A DNA stretch of 64,000 bases from Rhodococcus oryzae. GTDB lineage: Bacteria > Actinomycetota > Actinomycetes > Mycobacteriales > Mycobacteriaceae. A program made the translations under genes and the position numbers. This document shows positions 16,791-24,656 of the stretch, piece after piece. Within the stretch, counting starts at the first letter, position 1. Every line of letters begins with the position of its first letter. The stretch is from NCBI RefSeq assembly GCF_005049235.1, contig NZ_SUMD01000013.1:1-64000 (forward strand), in the 5' to 3' direction. The notes beneath the pieces were generated by a model. It did not search any database and had not been told where the DNA came from. It saw only the letters and a list, made by a program, of their open reading frames with translations.

Positions 16791-18451
16791 CCACGCTGGC
16801 CGCGAGCGACAGCGGCGTCAACGGCGTGGCGCTTGCCGTCCTGATCGCCCTCTTCACGCTCGTCACGGTGATGGGATTCCTGGCCTCGCGCTGGCGCCGG
16901 GCGTCGAACCTGCAGACCCTCGACGAGTGGGGGCTCGGCGGACGCAGCTTCGGCACCTGGGTCACGTGGTTCCTGATCGGCGGCGACATCTACACCGCGT
17001 ACACCTTCATCGCGGTGCCCGCCGCGATGTTCGCGCTGGGCTCGGTGAGCGGCTTCTTCGCGATCCCGTACGCGATCGTGGTGTACCCGATCATCTTCGT
17101 CTTCATGTCGCGATTGTGGTCGGTGAGCCACCGGCACGGGTACATCACCACCGCGGACTTCGTCGGCGGCCGGTACGGGTCCCGCTGGCTCTCGCTGGCG
17201 ATGGCGCTGACCGGCATCCTCGCGACCATGCCGTACATCGCGCTGCAGCTGGTGGGCATCCAGGCGGTGCTCGAGGTCATCGGCATCGGCGGCGCCGACA
17301 ATGTGATCGCCAGGGACCTGCCGCTGCTCATCGCGTTCGCGGTGCTGGCCGCCTACACCTACTCGTCGGGCCTGCGCGCGCCTGCGATCATCGCGTTCGT
17401 CAAGGACACGCTGATCTACCTGGTCATCATCGTGGCGGTGATCTACCTGCCGTCCCGCTACGGCGGCTGGGGCCACATCTTCGACGCCGCCGAGGCGAAG
17501 ATGACCACCCCGAATCCCGCCACCGGCAAGCCGACCGGGACGTTCATCCCGAACAGCCAGCAGTACTGGGCCTACGCAACGCTGGCGCTCGGCTCGGCGC
17601 TGGCGCTGTTCATGTACCCACACTCCATCACCGCCACCCTGTCCTCGAAGTCCCGCAACACCATTCGGCGTAACGCCGCGATCCTGCCCGCCTACACGTT
17701 CCTGCTGGGACTGCTCGCCCTGCTCGGCTGGGTGGCGATCGCCGCGGGCACCAAGCCGATCGGCCTGGACGGCAAACCCAATGCGCAGCTGGTGGTCCCG
17801 CAGCTGTTCGAGGACGCCTTCCCCGCCTGGTTCGCCGGGGTCGCGTTCTCGGCGATCGCGATCGGCGCGCTGGTACCCGCGGCGATCATGTCCATCGCGG
17901 CCGCGAACCTGTTCACCCGCAACGTGTACCGCGAATGGTTCAGGCCCGGCGCGACGCCCGCGCAGGAGGCCAAGGTCAGCAAGCTGACCTCGTTGTTCGT
18001 CAAGTTCGTCGCGCTGATCTTCGTGCTGACCCTCGACAAGCAGAACGCCATCAACTTCCAGCTGCTTGGCGGCATCTGGATCCTGCAGACGTTCCCCGCC
18101 ATCGTGTTCGGGCTCTACACCCGCTGGTTCCATCGGTGGGCGCTGCTCGCGGGATGGGCGGTCGGCATGGTGTACGGCACGATCGCGGCGTACAACGTCT
18201 CGTCCGCCAGCGCAGCGCATTTCGCCGGATCGCTCGCCTCGATCCCCGGTATCGCGCAGATGGGCTACATCGCGTTGACGGCGTTCGTGGTCAATATCGT
18301 CGTCGCCGCGGTGCTCACGCTGGTTATGCGGGCGGTCAAGGCCCCGGAGGGGGTGGACGCGACCATCAGGGGCGACTACTTCGCGGACGCGGGCGATCCC
18401 CGGGTCGCACCGCTGCCGCCGACCCCGACGGAGGCCACCCCCAGCCCGTGA
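16787..18451 (+). CDS. Sodium:solute symporter, MctP (monocarboxylate) type
   Basis: A 554-residue SSS-family symporter with about 13 helices. The GTG at 16787 overlaps the DUF3311 stop, and the protein then starts TTLAASDSGVNGVALAVLI. Family signs are the GGRSFGTWVTWFLIGGDIYTAYTFIAVP segment near residue 45 and the polar stretch ALFMYPHSITATLSSKSRN near 285. MctP-type carriers import pyruvate, lactate, propionate or acetate with sodium. The open frame continues far upstream of 16787, but that part is antisense-like sequence without coding character. The substrate is inferred from family resemblance and the DUF3311 partner. Confidence 0.88.
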   Translation: MTTLAASDSGVNGVALAVLIALFTLVTVMGFLASRWRRASNLQTLDEWGLGGRSFGTWVTWFLIGGDIYTAYTFIAVPAAMFALGSVSGFFAIPYAIVVYPIIFVFMSRLWSVSHRHGYITTADFVGGRYGSRWLSLAMALTGILATMPYIALQLVGIQAVLEVIGIGGADNVIARDLPLLIAFAVLAAYTYSSGLRAPAIIAFVKDTLIYLVIIVAVIYLPSRYGGWGHIFDAAEAKMTTPNPATGKPTGTFIPNSQQYWAYATLALGSALALFMYPHSITATLSSKSRNTIRRNAAILPAYTFLLGLLALLGWVAIAAGTKPIGLDGKPNAQLVVPQLFEDAFPAWFAGVAFSAIAIGALVPAAIMSIAAANLFTRNVYREWFRPGATPAQEAKVSKLTSLFVKFVALIFVLTLDKQNAINFQLLGGIWILQTFPAIVFGLYTRWFHRWALLAGWAVGMVYGTIAAYNVSSASAAHFAGSLASIPGIAQMGYIALTAFVVNIVVAAVLTLVMRAVKAPEGVDATIRGDYFADAGDPRVAPLPPTPTEATPSP

Positions 18452-18506
18452 CGGGGAACGGCCCGGAATCCGACGGGCCGACACCGTCGACTCCTAGACT
18501 CTGCCC

Positions 18507-19094
18507 ATGGAGACCTGGCTGCTGCCCGCCCTGCTCGGACTCGGACTGGCCGCCGCCACCGGCCTGCGCACCTTCCTGCCGCTGTTGATGCTCAGCGCGG
18601 CCGCGCACTTCGAACTGTTCGGCATCTCCCTCGGTGAGAGCTTCGCGTGGGTCGGGTCGACCGGCGCGTTGGTCGCCCTTGCCGCCGCCACCGCCACCGA
18701 ACTGCTCGCGGATCTGATTCCGTTGGTGGACAACGCACTCGGCGTGTTCGGCACCTTCACCCGACCGATCGCGGCGGCGATCGCCGCGGGCGCGGTGTTC
18801 ACCGATCTCGGCCCCACCGGCGCAGTGATCGCCGGCATCATCGTCGGTGCGCCGACGGCGCTGGCGTTCAGCGCGGCGCAGACCGGAACCCGCGCCGTGA
18901 GCACCGCGACCACCGGCGGTCTCGCGAACCCGGCGCTGTCGGTGATCGAGGACGGGGTCTCGTTCGGCATGGTGCTGGTGGCGTTCCTGCTGCCGCTGCT
19001 CATCCCGCTGGTGCTGGGACTGATGCTGTGGTTCGCCTGGAAGGGCGCGCGCCGGTTCAGCCCGGGATCTGGCCGGCCAGCCCGTTCCGCTTGA
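18507..19094 (+). CDS. DUF4126 membrane protein
   Basis: A 195-residue protein with about five or six hydrophobic segments and the DUF4126 pattern: LAAATGLRTFLPLL near residue 15, ELLADLIPLVDN near 70 and TFTRPIAAAIAAGAV. The function of this family is not known. The start at 18507 follows the MctP stop by 55 nt. Its last 38 nt overlap the 3' end of the convergent hydrolase gene at 19057, so the final Arg/Ser/Gly-rich residues are encoded by DNA under double constraint. Confidence 0.82.
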   Translation: METWLLPALLGLGLAAATGLRTFLPLLMLSAAAHFELFGISLGESFAWVGSTGALVALAAATATELLADLIPLVDNALGVFGTFTRPIAAAIAAGAVFTDLGPTGAVIAGIIVGAPTALAFSAAQTGTRAVSTATTGGLANPALSVIEDGVSFGMVLVAFLLPLLIPLVLGLMLWFAWKGARRFSPGSGRPARSA

Positions 19095-19917
19095 AGTCGG
19101 AGAACTGGCGGCTGTCCGAGCAGAAGCCGCAGTTCGGACCGAAGAACTCGGCGCGGGCGGTCGCGTCGTCCATCAGCCAGTACCGGAGCCAGGCCGTCGA
19201 CGGTGCGCGCATGTCCCCGCCCGAGATGCCGGTGCCGAAGTGGGTGGCGCCGCGCAGTTCCGCGTACTCCGCCGGGACGTGGTCGGCGTCGTTGTACATG
19301 CCCTTCACCAGGATCGGCCACACGATCGCATCGAACTGCCCGGCGAGGAACAGCACGGGCTCGTCGATCAGATCGACGTCGTTGAGCGGTCCCGGCTGGA
19401 TCGCCACGACGGTGTCCACCCGGGGGTCGACGGCGGCGTTGATCGCGCCCGATCCGCCCTGGGAGTGTCCCGCTGATCCGACCCGGTCCAGGTCCACCTT
19501 GCCGTGGAAGACGCTGACGGGGTCGGCGTTGAGGTTCTCGATGAGGTCGATGCCGCTGCGCATGGTGATCGCGAAGTTGCTCGCGGGCGTGTTGGCGGCG
19601 ACCACGATGAAGCCGTGGCTGGCGTAGTGCCGCAGCAGCAGGGTGTACGCGCCGGGGAGCACCCCGGTGCCGTTCCCCCAGATGACCACGGGGTGCTTCT
19701 CGCCACGCGCCCCCATGTTCTGCGGGTAGTACAGCGTGTGCACCGCACCGATGCTGACCTCCGGCGTGTAGGGACCCGGCGCGGACCAGTTCCGCCCGAC
19801 GCTCGGGATGCCCTCGGCCTGAGCGGGCGCGGCGACGGCCGTCAGTGTCACCGCGGTGACCGCGGCCGTCACGGCGGCGGCCAGCCAGGCGCGGAGGATG
19901 GAAGTGCGAGTGCGCAT
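19057..19917 (-). CDS. Secreted alpha/beta hydrolase (lipase/esterase-like)
   Basis: A 286-residue secreted hydrolase. The signal peptide covers about residues 1-34 and ends AQA. The mature domain contains VVIWGNGTGVLPGAY (oxyanion region), the nucleophile elbow GHSQGG and the later Asp/His region FLAGQFDAIVWP and RGATHFGTG. Two cysteines near the end (NCGFC) may form a disulfide. The ATG at 19917 fits the signal peptide; the open frame extends further only as non-coding sequence. The fold resembles dienelactone-hydrolase/cutinase-like secreted esterases, and the true substrate is unknown. Its 3' end overlaps the DUF4126 gene on the other strand by 38 nt. Confidence 0.85.
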   Translation of the reverse strand: MRTRTSILRAWLAAAVTAAVTAVTLTAVAAPAQAEGIPSVGRNWSAPGPYTPEVSIGAVHTLYYPQNMGARGEKHPVVIWGNGTGVLPGAYTLLLRHYASHGFIVVAANTPASNFAITMRSGIDLIENLNADPVSVFHGKVDLDRVGSAGHSQGGSGAINAAVDPRVDTVVAIQPGPLNDVDLIDEPVLFLAGQFDAIVWPILVKGMYNDADHVPAEYAELRGATHFGTGISGGDMRAPSTAWLRYWLMDDATARAEFFGPNCGFCSDSRQFSDFKRNGLAGQIPG

Positions 19918-20019
19918 GCGCGAACACCTTCCCTTTCGATAGTCGCCCGAGGGCGGGTTGCGCACCGGCACAGCATGTCTCCGGGCCGGCGACGGGGAGT
20001 TCCTGGCGTGAAAGCTATG

Positions 20020-20033
20020 CCGCGCTCTCGCGG
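20020..20033 (-). terminator. Small hairpin between the PucR gene and the hydrolase gene
   Basis: The stem CCGCG/CGCGG closes a CTCT loop in the 203-nt gap after the PucR-type gene. It is short and lacks a T-run, so a terminator role is only possible. Nothing else was recognised in the gap. Confidence 0.3.
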
Positions 20034-20120
20034 CGTGCAGCCGAAATCCGATCTCCGCGCGTGCCTTGTGCCCGAGCACAATCGGGCGGCCCCTGTACTG
20101 GCTCGGCTGCCCAGATCGGG

Positions 20121-21338
20121 CTATCGGCGGGCGGCCTCGACGGCCAGGGCCAGCTCGATCATCGCGCGCGGGTCGGTGATGGATCGGGCGGTGAGGTCCT
20201 CGATCCGCCGCAACCGGTTCAGCACGGTGTTGCGGTGGCAGAACAGCGTCGCGGCCGCGCCCGCCGCCGAGCCGCCCGCGTCCAGCCAGGCGGTGACGGT
20301 GTCGAGCAGCAGGTCGCGTTCTACCGGCGGCAACCGGAGCACCGGGCCCAGCACCACCGTCCGGAGCCGCTCCGCGAGGTCCGGCTGGGCGGCGACCAGT
20401 GCGACCGGCAGCCGCCGATCGAGCACCACCACCTCGTCGGTGTCGGGCGCGCAGGTCTGCAATGCGATCTCGGCGAGCCAACGGGCCCTTGCCAGCTCGG
20501 CCAGCGAACCCACCACCGGGCTGATCCCGGCGGCCACGCCCTGTTCCTCCAGCAGCCGGGCTGGCTCGGCCACCTCGTCCGACCCGAGCGAGATCAGCCC
20601 CACCTCGTGATCCGCGCGGATCCGCCACAGGATGTGGAAGCCCCCAGTCGCCGAGTAGCCCCTGTCCCTGGGCAGACCGGCACCCCGCCCGACCGACCGC
20701 ACCACCGCCACCGCGTAGCGGCCGCGCTCGGCCAGGCCCAGAAATGCCGATGCCTCCGCGACGAGGCCCGCTCCCCCGCCGACGGGGAAGTCGGCTCCCG
20801 GCCCGCCGAGCAGGACGTCGAGCACGGCGTTGCGCCGCTCGCCGTCCCGCGCCAGGCGCTCCGATTCCGCCTCCTGGTAGGCATCGGCGACCGCGCCGAC
20901 GAGGAGGTCGACGATGTCCCACAGGTCACCCACACACGGCAAGAGGTCGGGCAGCGAGGCCGGGTATTCCTCGGCAACCGTCTCGATCATGGCCTGCCAG
21001 AGCAGCCGGCAGCCGCGCCGGTACGCGTCCTGCAGCGAGGACAGCGGCAGGCCCTGCTCGGCCCTGGTCCGGCCGGTCCATGCGGCGTCGGAGAGGTCGA
21101 CGGGGCGATCCTCGGAGCGGTCCAGGATCGAGGTCATGGCCTGGCCCAGGTTGTGCAGGATCGTGTCCCGCAGCTCCGCGGGGGCGACCAGCGCGGCGTA
21201 GGCGCCGTCCTCGGCGAGGATCTGCTCGGCCAGCCCCGCGGCGATCGCGGGCAGTCGCCCCGCGAGCGGCCGCGCCACCGCGGTCAGGATGTGTGAGGCG
21301 TTGTCCCCGTCGCGCACCCAGTCGCCGCCCTTCTCCAC
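20121..21338 (-). CDS. PucR/CdaR-family transcriptional regulator
   Basis: A regulator of about 405 residues. The C terminus is the PucR helix-turn-helix: LDAGGSAAGAAATLFCHRNTVLNRLRRIEDLT. A GGDEF-like middle domain (VAVVRSVGRG to VGLISLG) and an N-terminal helical sensor region (LRDTILHNLGQAMTSIL) precede it. The start is uncertain. A GTG at 21338 or 21317 is preferred, because more upstream frames run into the divergent hydrolase gene at 21448 and lose coding character. Such regulators often control adjacent catabolic or transport genes; the divergent hydrolase at 21448 is the likely neighbour under control. Confidence 0.85.
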   Translation of the reverse strand: MEKGGDWVRDGDNASHILTAVARPLAGRLPAIAAGLAEQILAEDGAYAALVAPAELRDTILHNLGQAMTSILDRSEDRPVDLSDAAWTGRTRAEQGLPLSSLQDAYRRGCRLLWQAMIETVAEEYPASLPDLLPCVGDLWDIVDLLVGAVADAYQEAESERLARDGERRNAVLDVLLGGPGADFPVGGGAGLVAEASAFLGLAERGRYAVAVVRSVGRGAGLPRDRGYSATGGFHILWRIRADHEVGLISLGSDEVAEPARLLEEQGVAAGISPVVGSLAELARARWLAEIALQTCAPDTDEVVVLDRRLPVALVAAQPDLAERLRTVVLGPVLRLPPVERDLLLDTVTAWLDAGGSAAGAAATLFCHRNTVLNRLRRIEDLTARSITDPRAMIELALAVEAARR

Positions 21339-21447
21339 GAGACCATCCCGCAGCCGCAGGCACGGTCCGCGATGAGCAGGATGGTAGCCCGCGGGGCGGC
21401 GCCGACGGGCTCGTTCCCTGGCCCCGCGCTCTGGTAGACAGTGGGCC

Positions 21448-22413
21448 ATGGCCGACACCGAGATCACCTTTGCCAGCGGCGACGTCACCCTGCACGGCAG
21501 CCTGCGGCTCCCCGACGGCGTGTCGGGCCCGGTGCCCGCGGCCCTGCTCCTCGCAGGCAGCGGGCCGACCGACCGCAACGGGGACAGCGCCCTGATGCCC
21601 GGGTCCATCGGCACCCTCCGCTTCCTCGCCGACACGCTGGCCGACGCCGGCTTCGCGAGCCTGCGCTACGACAAGCTCGGCAGCGGGGAGACCGGGCTCG
21701 GGCCGTACGAGGTCGAGGACGTCGCGGGGCTCGGCTTCTCCACCTTCGTAGACGCGGCGGCCGACGGGCTGGATTACCTTGCGGCGCAACCGGGTGTCGA
21801 TGCGGACCGGCTGCTGGTGATCGGCCACAGCGAGGGCGCTCTGGTCGGGCTCGCGCTTGCCGTCGCCGACGACGCCCCGGCCCTCGCCGGGCTCGGCCTG
21901 CTCGAGCCGCTCGCGGTCCGGCTGCTGGACCTGCTGACCCGGCAGATCAACGCGCAGGTGGACGGCGCCCTCGGCGCCGGGGCGCTCCCGCTCGAGCTGG
22001 CCGACGAGCTGCGCACCGCGCTGACCGAGGCCGTCGAGTCGTTGCGCGCCGACGGCACCCTCCCCGACGACCTGCCCGAGCCGCTGCGGATGGCCGGGTT
22101 CGTGCCGGTCAACGCCAAGGCGCTCGCCGAGGAGGATGCGCTGGACCCGCGCGTGCTGGCGGGTGCGCTGCCCGCGGGACTGCCGGTGCTGACCAGCTGC
22201 TCGGCGCGGGACACCCAGGTCGCCGACGCCGATGTGGACGCGCTGGACGTGGCACTGTCCGCCGTCGCGTTGACGTCGGTGCGGATGACCACGGCCAACC
22301 ACGTGCTCAAGGAGATCGGCGAGCGCGACTCGACCGGCGCCGACTACATCGAGGACCTGCCCTACTCAGCGGAGTTCGCCGTCGGGTTCCGGAACTGGCT
22401 CGCCGGGCTCTAG
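21448..22413 (+). CDS. Alpha/beta hydrolase (serine aminopeptidase/acyltransferase-like)
   Basis: A 321-residue cytosolic hydrolase. It shows LLLAGSGPTDRNGDS (oxyanion loop), RYDKLGSGETG and the nucleophile elbow GHSEGA near residue 128, with the family's final His in ANHVLKE. This arrangement is typical of the YqkD/serine aminopeptidase S33 group. The ATG at 21448 starts the first strand directly. It is divergent from the PucR-type regulator, separated by about 110 nt. The substrate is not predictable. Confidence 0.85.
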   Translation: MADTEITFASGDVTLHGSLRLPDGVSGPVPAALLLAGSGPTDRNGDSALMPGSIGTLRFLADTLADAGFASLRYDKLGSGETGLGPYEVEDVAGLGFSTFVDAAADGLDYLAAQPGVDADRLLVIGHSEGALVGLALAVADDAPALAGLGLLEPLAVRLLDLLTRQINAQVDGALGAGALPLELADELRTALTEAVESLRADGTLPDDLPEPLRMAGFVPVNAKALAEEDALDPRVLAGALPAGLPVLTSCSARDTQVADADVDALDVALSAVALTSVRMTTANHVLKEIGERDSTGADYIEDLPYSAEFAVGFRNWLAGL

Positions 22414-22461
22414 GGCGTCTCTCTCAACCTGATCAACTGGTTCGACGCGGGGTCGATCTCG

Positions 22462-22968
22462 TCAGCTTTCCCACGAAATGCTCGTCGCGTGTCGGTCCGA
22501 GTCGAAGCGAACGACCAGGAGTTGGTCGGAAGCATCCGGCGACAGCGTGAAGTCGATCCAGCTCTCCAGGCCACCACCCCCACCCACATTCAAGACGAAT
22601 GCCTTCGGGTCCAGGAGAGCCACCAGCCCCTCCGCCGTCGCGCGTTGACCTCGATACTCCTCGTACGCCTTCCGAACCTCGGGCAGGTCGAGCTCGTCCG
22701 TGTGGAACTCCACGAACTGGGCGACCTGCATCCCGGTGCCGAGATCCTCCACGAGGAGGGTGCGCGCCTTGCTGACCAACTCGGGGAACGCGTCGATGAG
22801 GCCACCCGTCTCACGCAGGAGTTCGCCGTTCCGAGAGACACTCTCGAAGATGGACAACCACACGGGCACAGCACCGTTCGGAGTTCGAATGGTGATGTCG
22901 TCGGCAAAGCCCGAATCAGTGTCCAACGTCAGCGAACCCACCAACTCCGAGTGAATTGTCACCTGCAT
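22462..22968 (-). CDS. Uncharacterised acidic protein (168 aa)
   Basis: A 168-residue acidic protein without signal or membrane segments. It begins MQVTIHSELVGSLTLD and has a middle segment LLVEDLGTGMQVAQFVEFHTDEL. The overall pattern resembles small DUF2004/immunity-like proteins that sit alone in accessory regions, but I cannot assign a family with confidence. The ATG at 22968 has GTGGG before it; longer versions of the frame would run through repeat B and into antisense of the neighbouring endonuclease gene. It is divergent from that gene, with repeat B between them. Confidence 0.65.
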   Translation of the reverse strand: MQVTIHSELVGSLTLDTDSGFADDITIRTPNGAVPVWLSIFESVSRNGELLRETGGLIDAFPELVSKARTLLVEDLGTGMQVAQFVEFHTDELDLPEVRKAYEEYRGQRATAEGLVALLDPKAFVLNVGGGGGLESWIDFTLSPDASDQLLVVRFDSDRHATSISWES

Positions 22969-23025
22969 CCCACAAGCATGCCCTAGCCGTCCCGGGCAGC
23001 GGTCGTCTCGGGCACCGCGGCCGTC

Positions 23026-23086
23026 GCCGAGTGTGCAGCTACCGTCGCGCCTACCCGAGCGATGCCCCGACAACTGCACTTTCGGC
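23026..23086 (+). repeat. 61-bp palindromic repeat, copy B
   Basis: Ends GCCGAGTGTGCAG and CTGCACTTTCGGC; length 61 bp. It lies in the divergent promoter region, 83 nt before the Vsr-like endonuclease gene. The right part of its core, ATGCCCCGACAA, is close to copy A. Confidence 0.85.
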
Positions 23087-23168
23087 CGACCTGTGGACAA
23101 CCGAGTCGGTTCTCCACAGATCGCCCCGGGCCCTGCCGGATCCGTGATCCGTCGGCCAGTCTCGACGG

Positions 23169-24038
23169 ATGGGGGAATTCGACGAACCGTTCTCGGGCAG
23201 CGCGGCCGTTGCGGTCGGAGCGGTGACCGACCGGCAGCTACGCCTGACCTTCCATCGGATCCATCGAGATGTGTACATCGCCAAGGGAATCGGTCTCGAC
23301 GCGATCCTGCGCGCGCGGGCGGCGGCACTCTGGGCGGGCGAGGACGGGATCCTCGCGGGGATGTCCGCCGCCGCGGTGCACGGCACCAAGTGGATCGACC
23401 CGGGCACCCGCGCGGAGCTGTTCCGGACGGGCAGCAGGCGCAGCACGTCGGGAGTGTTGATCCACGGCGACGCACTGGCCCCGGACGAGATCTGCCTCGC
23501 AGGCGGGTGGCTCGCGTCGACCCCGGCCCGCACCGGCTACGACCTCGGCCGGCGGCTCCCGTTCGACCGCGCGGTCGAGGTGCTCGACGCGCTCTGCAAC
23601 GCCACCGACACGAAGCCCGAGGAGATCCGTGCGCTGGCCGAGAATCACAGCGGGGCAAGGGGAATCGTCCAGCTCCGCCAGGTGCTCGAACTCGTCGACG
23701 GCGGCGCGGAGTCGCCACAGGAGACCCGAACCCGGCTGCTGTTGATCGACGGTGGGTTGCCGCGCCCGTCGACGCAGATCCTCGTCCGGGACGAGCGCGG
23801 CCGCGTCGTCGCGCGGTCGGACATGGGGTGGGAACGCTGGAAGGTTCTCGTGGAATACGACGGCGAGCAGCACTGGACCGACGAGAGTCAACGCACATGG
23901 GATGTCGAGCGACTGGAGGTGCTGGCGAACCTCGGGTGGCGGGTGATCCGCGTCGGTTCCGCGCAGCTGCGACTGCGTCCGCACACGGTCGCGAAGCGTA
24001 TCCGTGCGGCGCTATGGGAGGCGGGCGCCCCGGTCTGA
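23169..24038 (+). CDS. AbiEi-like/DUF559 protein with Vsr-type endonuclease domain
   Basis: A 289-residue protein of a type common in mycolic-acid bacteria. The N-terminal half resembles AbiEi-type or regulator-like domains (LTFHRIHRDVYIAKG, then GILAGMSAAAVHG). The C-terminal part is a DUF559/Vsr-like PD-(D/E)XK domain: strand VVARSDMGWERWKVLVEYDG, then EQHW, DVERLEVLANLGWRVIRV. The Asp in RSDMG and the Glu in VEYDGEQH are likely metal ligands. The ATG at 23169 fits the conserved start. The gene is bracketed by 61-bp repeats B (83 nt upstream) and C (6 nt after the stop). A repeat-associated nuclease role is an inference; housekeeping repair or antitoxin-like roles are also possible. Confidence 0.78.
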   Translation: MGEFDEPFSGSAAVAVGAVTDRQLRLTFHRIHRDVYIAKGIGLDAILRARAAALWAGEDGILAGMSAAAVHGTKWIDPGTRAELFRTGSRRSTSGVLIHGDALAPDEICLAGGWLASTPARTGYDLGRRLPFDRAVEVLDALCNATDTKPEEIRALAENHSGARGIVQLRQVLELVDGGAESPQETRTRLLLIDGGLPRPSTQILVRDERGRVVARSDMGWERWKVLVEYDGEQHWTDESQRTWDVERLEVLANLGWRVIRVGSAQLRLRPHTVAKRIRAALWEAGAPV

Positions 24039-24044
24039 CAGCCC

Positions 24045-24105
24045 GTCGAGTGTGCAGATTCCCCCGTCCCATCTCGGACGATGCGCCGGCAGATGCACTC
24101 TCGGC
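24045..24105 (+). repeat. 61-bp palindromic repeat, copy C
   Basis: Ends GTCGAGTGTGCAG and ATGCACTCTCGGC; length 61 bp. It starts 6 nt after the stop codon of the endonuclease gene and precedes the leader region of the 63-residue ORF. Its core (ACGATGCGCCGGCAG) aligns with copies A and B. Confidence 0.85.
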
Positions 24106-24198
24106 GGCCCCGGCGCCGGAAACCGAGATGCGCTCGCCGTCGGCGTGCTGTAGCGTTCTCGCCTAACCAACGACGCCTAGACCGAAGGGACGGCCACA

Positions 24199-24282
24199 AT
24201 GACGCACTACGCGCACCTCAGCGCCGTACCCGCGTGGCATTGCCACATGTCGGCCAAGCGCGTATCCCGAGAACGATCCTGA
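24199..24282 (+). CDS. Candidate leader peptide (27 aa) of an attenuator
   Basis: A 27-codon ORF with a good ribosome site (GAAGGGA) 8-9 nt before its ATG. The peptide has four His, one Trp and one Cys, mostly in the segment VPAWHCHM, and ends in a basic tail KRVSRERS. Its stop codon lies in the loop of a 13-bp hairpin, followed by an intrinsic terminator and then by the gene at 24372. This layout is that of a translated leader controlling readthrough. Which amino acid or drug it senses is unknown. Confidence 0.6.
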   Translation: MTHYAHLSAVPAWHCHMSAKRVSRERS

Positions 24283-24302
24283 CGTAGCGGATCCGTTCTC
24301 GG
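24267..24302 (+). promoter_or_regulatory. Stop-codon hairpin of the attenuator
   Basis: A 13-bp stem with one bulged C (24267-24279 with 24289-24302) encloses a loop whose first three bases are the leader TGA stop (24280-24282). A terminating or stalled ribosome would melt its left arm. Its last two bases are also the first two bases of the terminator stem. Confidence 0.6.
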
Positions 24303-24336
24303 CACCCAGGGCACACGCCCGGGTGCCGTTTCTTTT
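24301..24336 (+). terminator. Intrinsic terminator (attenuator) upstream of the 63-aa gene
   Basis: GGCACCC-A-GGGC pairs with GCCC-GGGTGCC around an ACAC loop (24301-24327), followed by GTTTCTTTT. T-tracts this good are rare in this window. It lies after a leader ORF and before the 24372 gene, so it probably regulates that gene rather than ending an unrelated one. Confidence 0.75.
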
Positions 24337-24371
24337 ACTACCCCCAGCATTTTCAACAGCAAGGAACTCCC

Positions 24372-24563
24372 ATGAAGCTTCGTATCAGCCAATTGTCCAC
24401 GGCACCGCCGCTGACCTCCCTGCCCGCCGACCTGACCGGCCACGCGGTCACCCTCGATCTGTCCCACACCGACGCCGCTCAGCGCGCGGCCGCGACCGAC
24501 CTGGCGCGCGAGCTGCTCGACCGCGGCGCGGCCCGGATCGTGATCTCCGGGTCGGCCGCCTGA
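24372..24563 (+). CDS. Uncharacterised 63-residue protein under attenuator control
   Basis: A 63-residue protein starting MKLRISQLSTAPPL, with AAGGAA before the ATG. Its C-terminal half has a helix (AQRAAATDLARELLDRG) followed by a strand (AARIVISG), as in a small alpha/beta fold. No signal peptide, membrane segment or cysteine is present. It is preceded by a leader ORF, a hairpin and a terminator, so its expression looks conditional. Repeat D starts 7 nt after its stop, and purH converges from the right. I do not recognise the family. Confidence 0.65.
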   Translation: MKLRISQLSTAPPLTSLPADLTGHAVTLDLSHTDAAQRAAATDLARELLDRGAARIVISGSAA

Positions 24564-24570
24564 CGACGGC

Positions 24571-24631
24571 GTCGAGTGTGCAGTTACCGGGGCATCGCCC
24601 GGGTAGGAACGACGAAAGGTCCACACTCGGC
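24571..24631 (+). repeat. 61-bp palindromic repeat, copy D
   Basis: Ends GTCGAGTGTGCAG and GTCCACACTCGGC; length 61 bp. It begins 7 nt after the stop of the 63-residue ORF. Its right end (AGGTCCACACTCGGC) is closest to copy E and is reused in a second hairpin at 24611-24656. Confidence 0.85.
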
Positions 24632-24656
24632 GGGAAGCGAGTGTGCACCTTTCGTC
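24611..24656. repeat. Long hairpin between the 63-aa gene and purH
   Basis: A 19-bp inverted repeat with one mismatch (24611-24629 with 24638-24656) around an 8-nt loop, between two convergent genes. It carries GAGTGTGCACCTTTCGTC on the right arm. It may act as a bidirectional terminator, though no T-run follows. The left arm is shared with repeat D. Confidence 0.7.
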
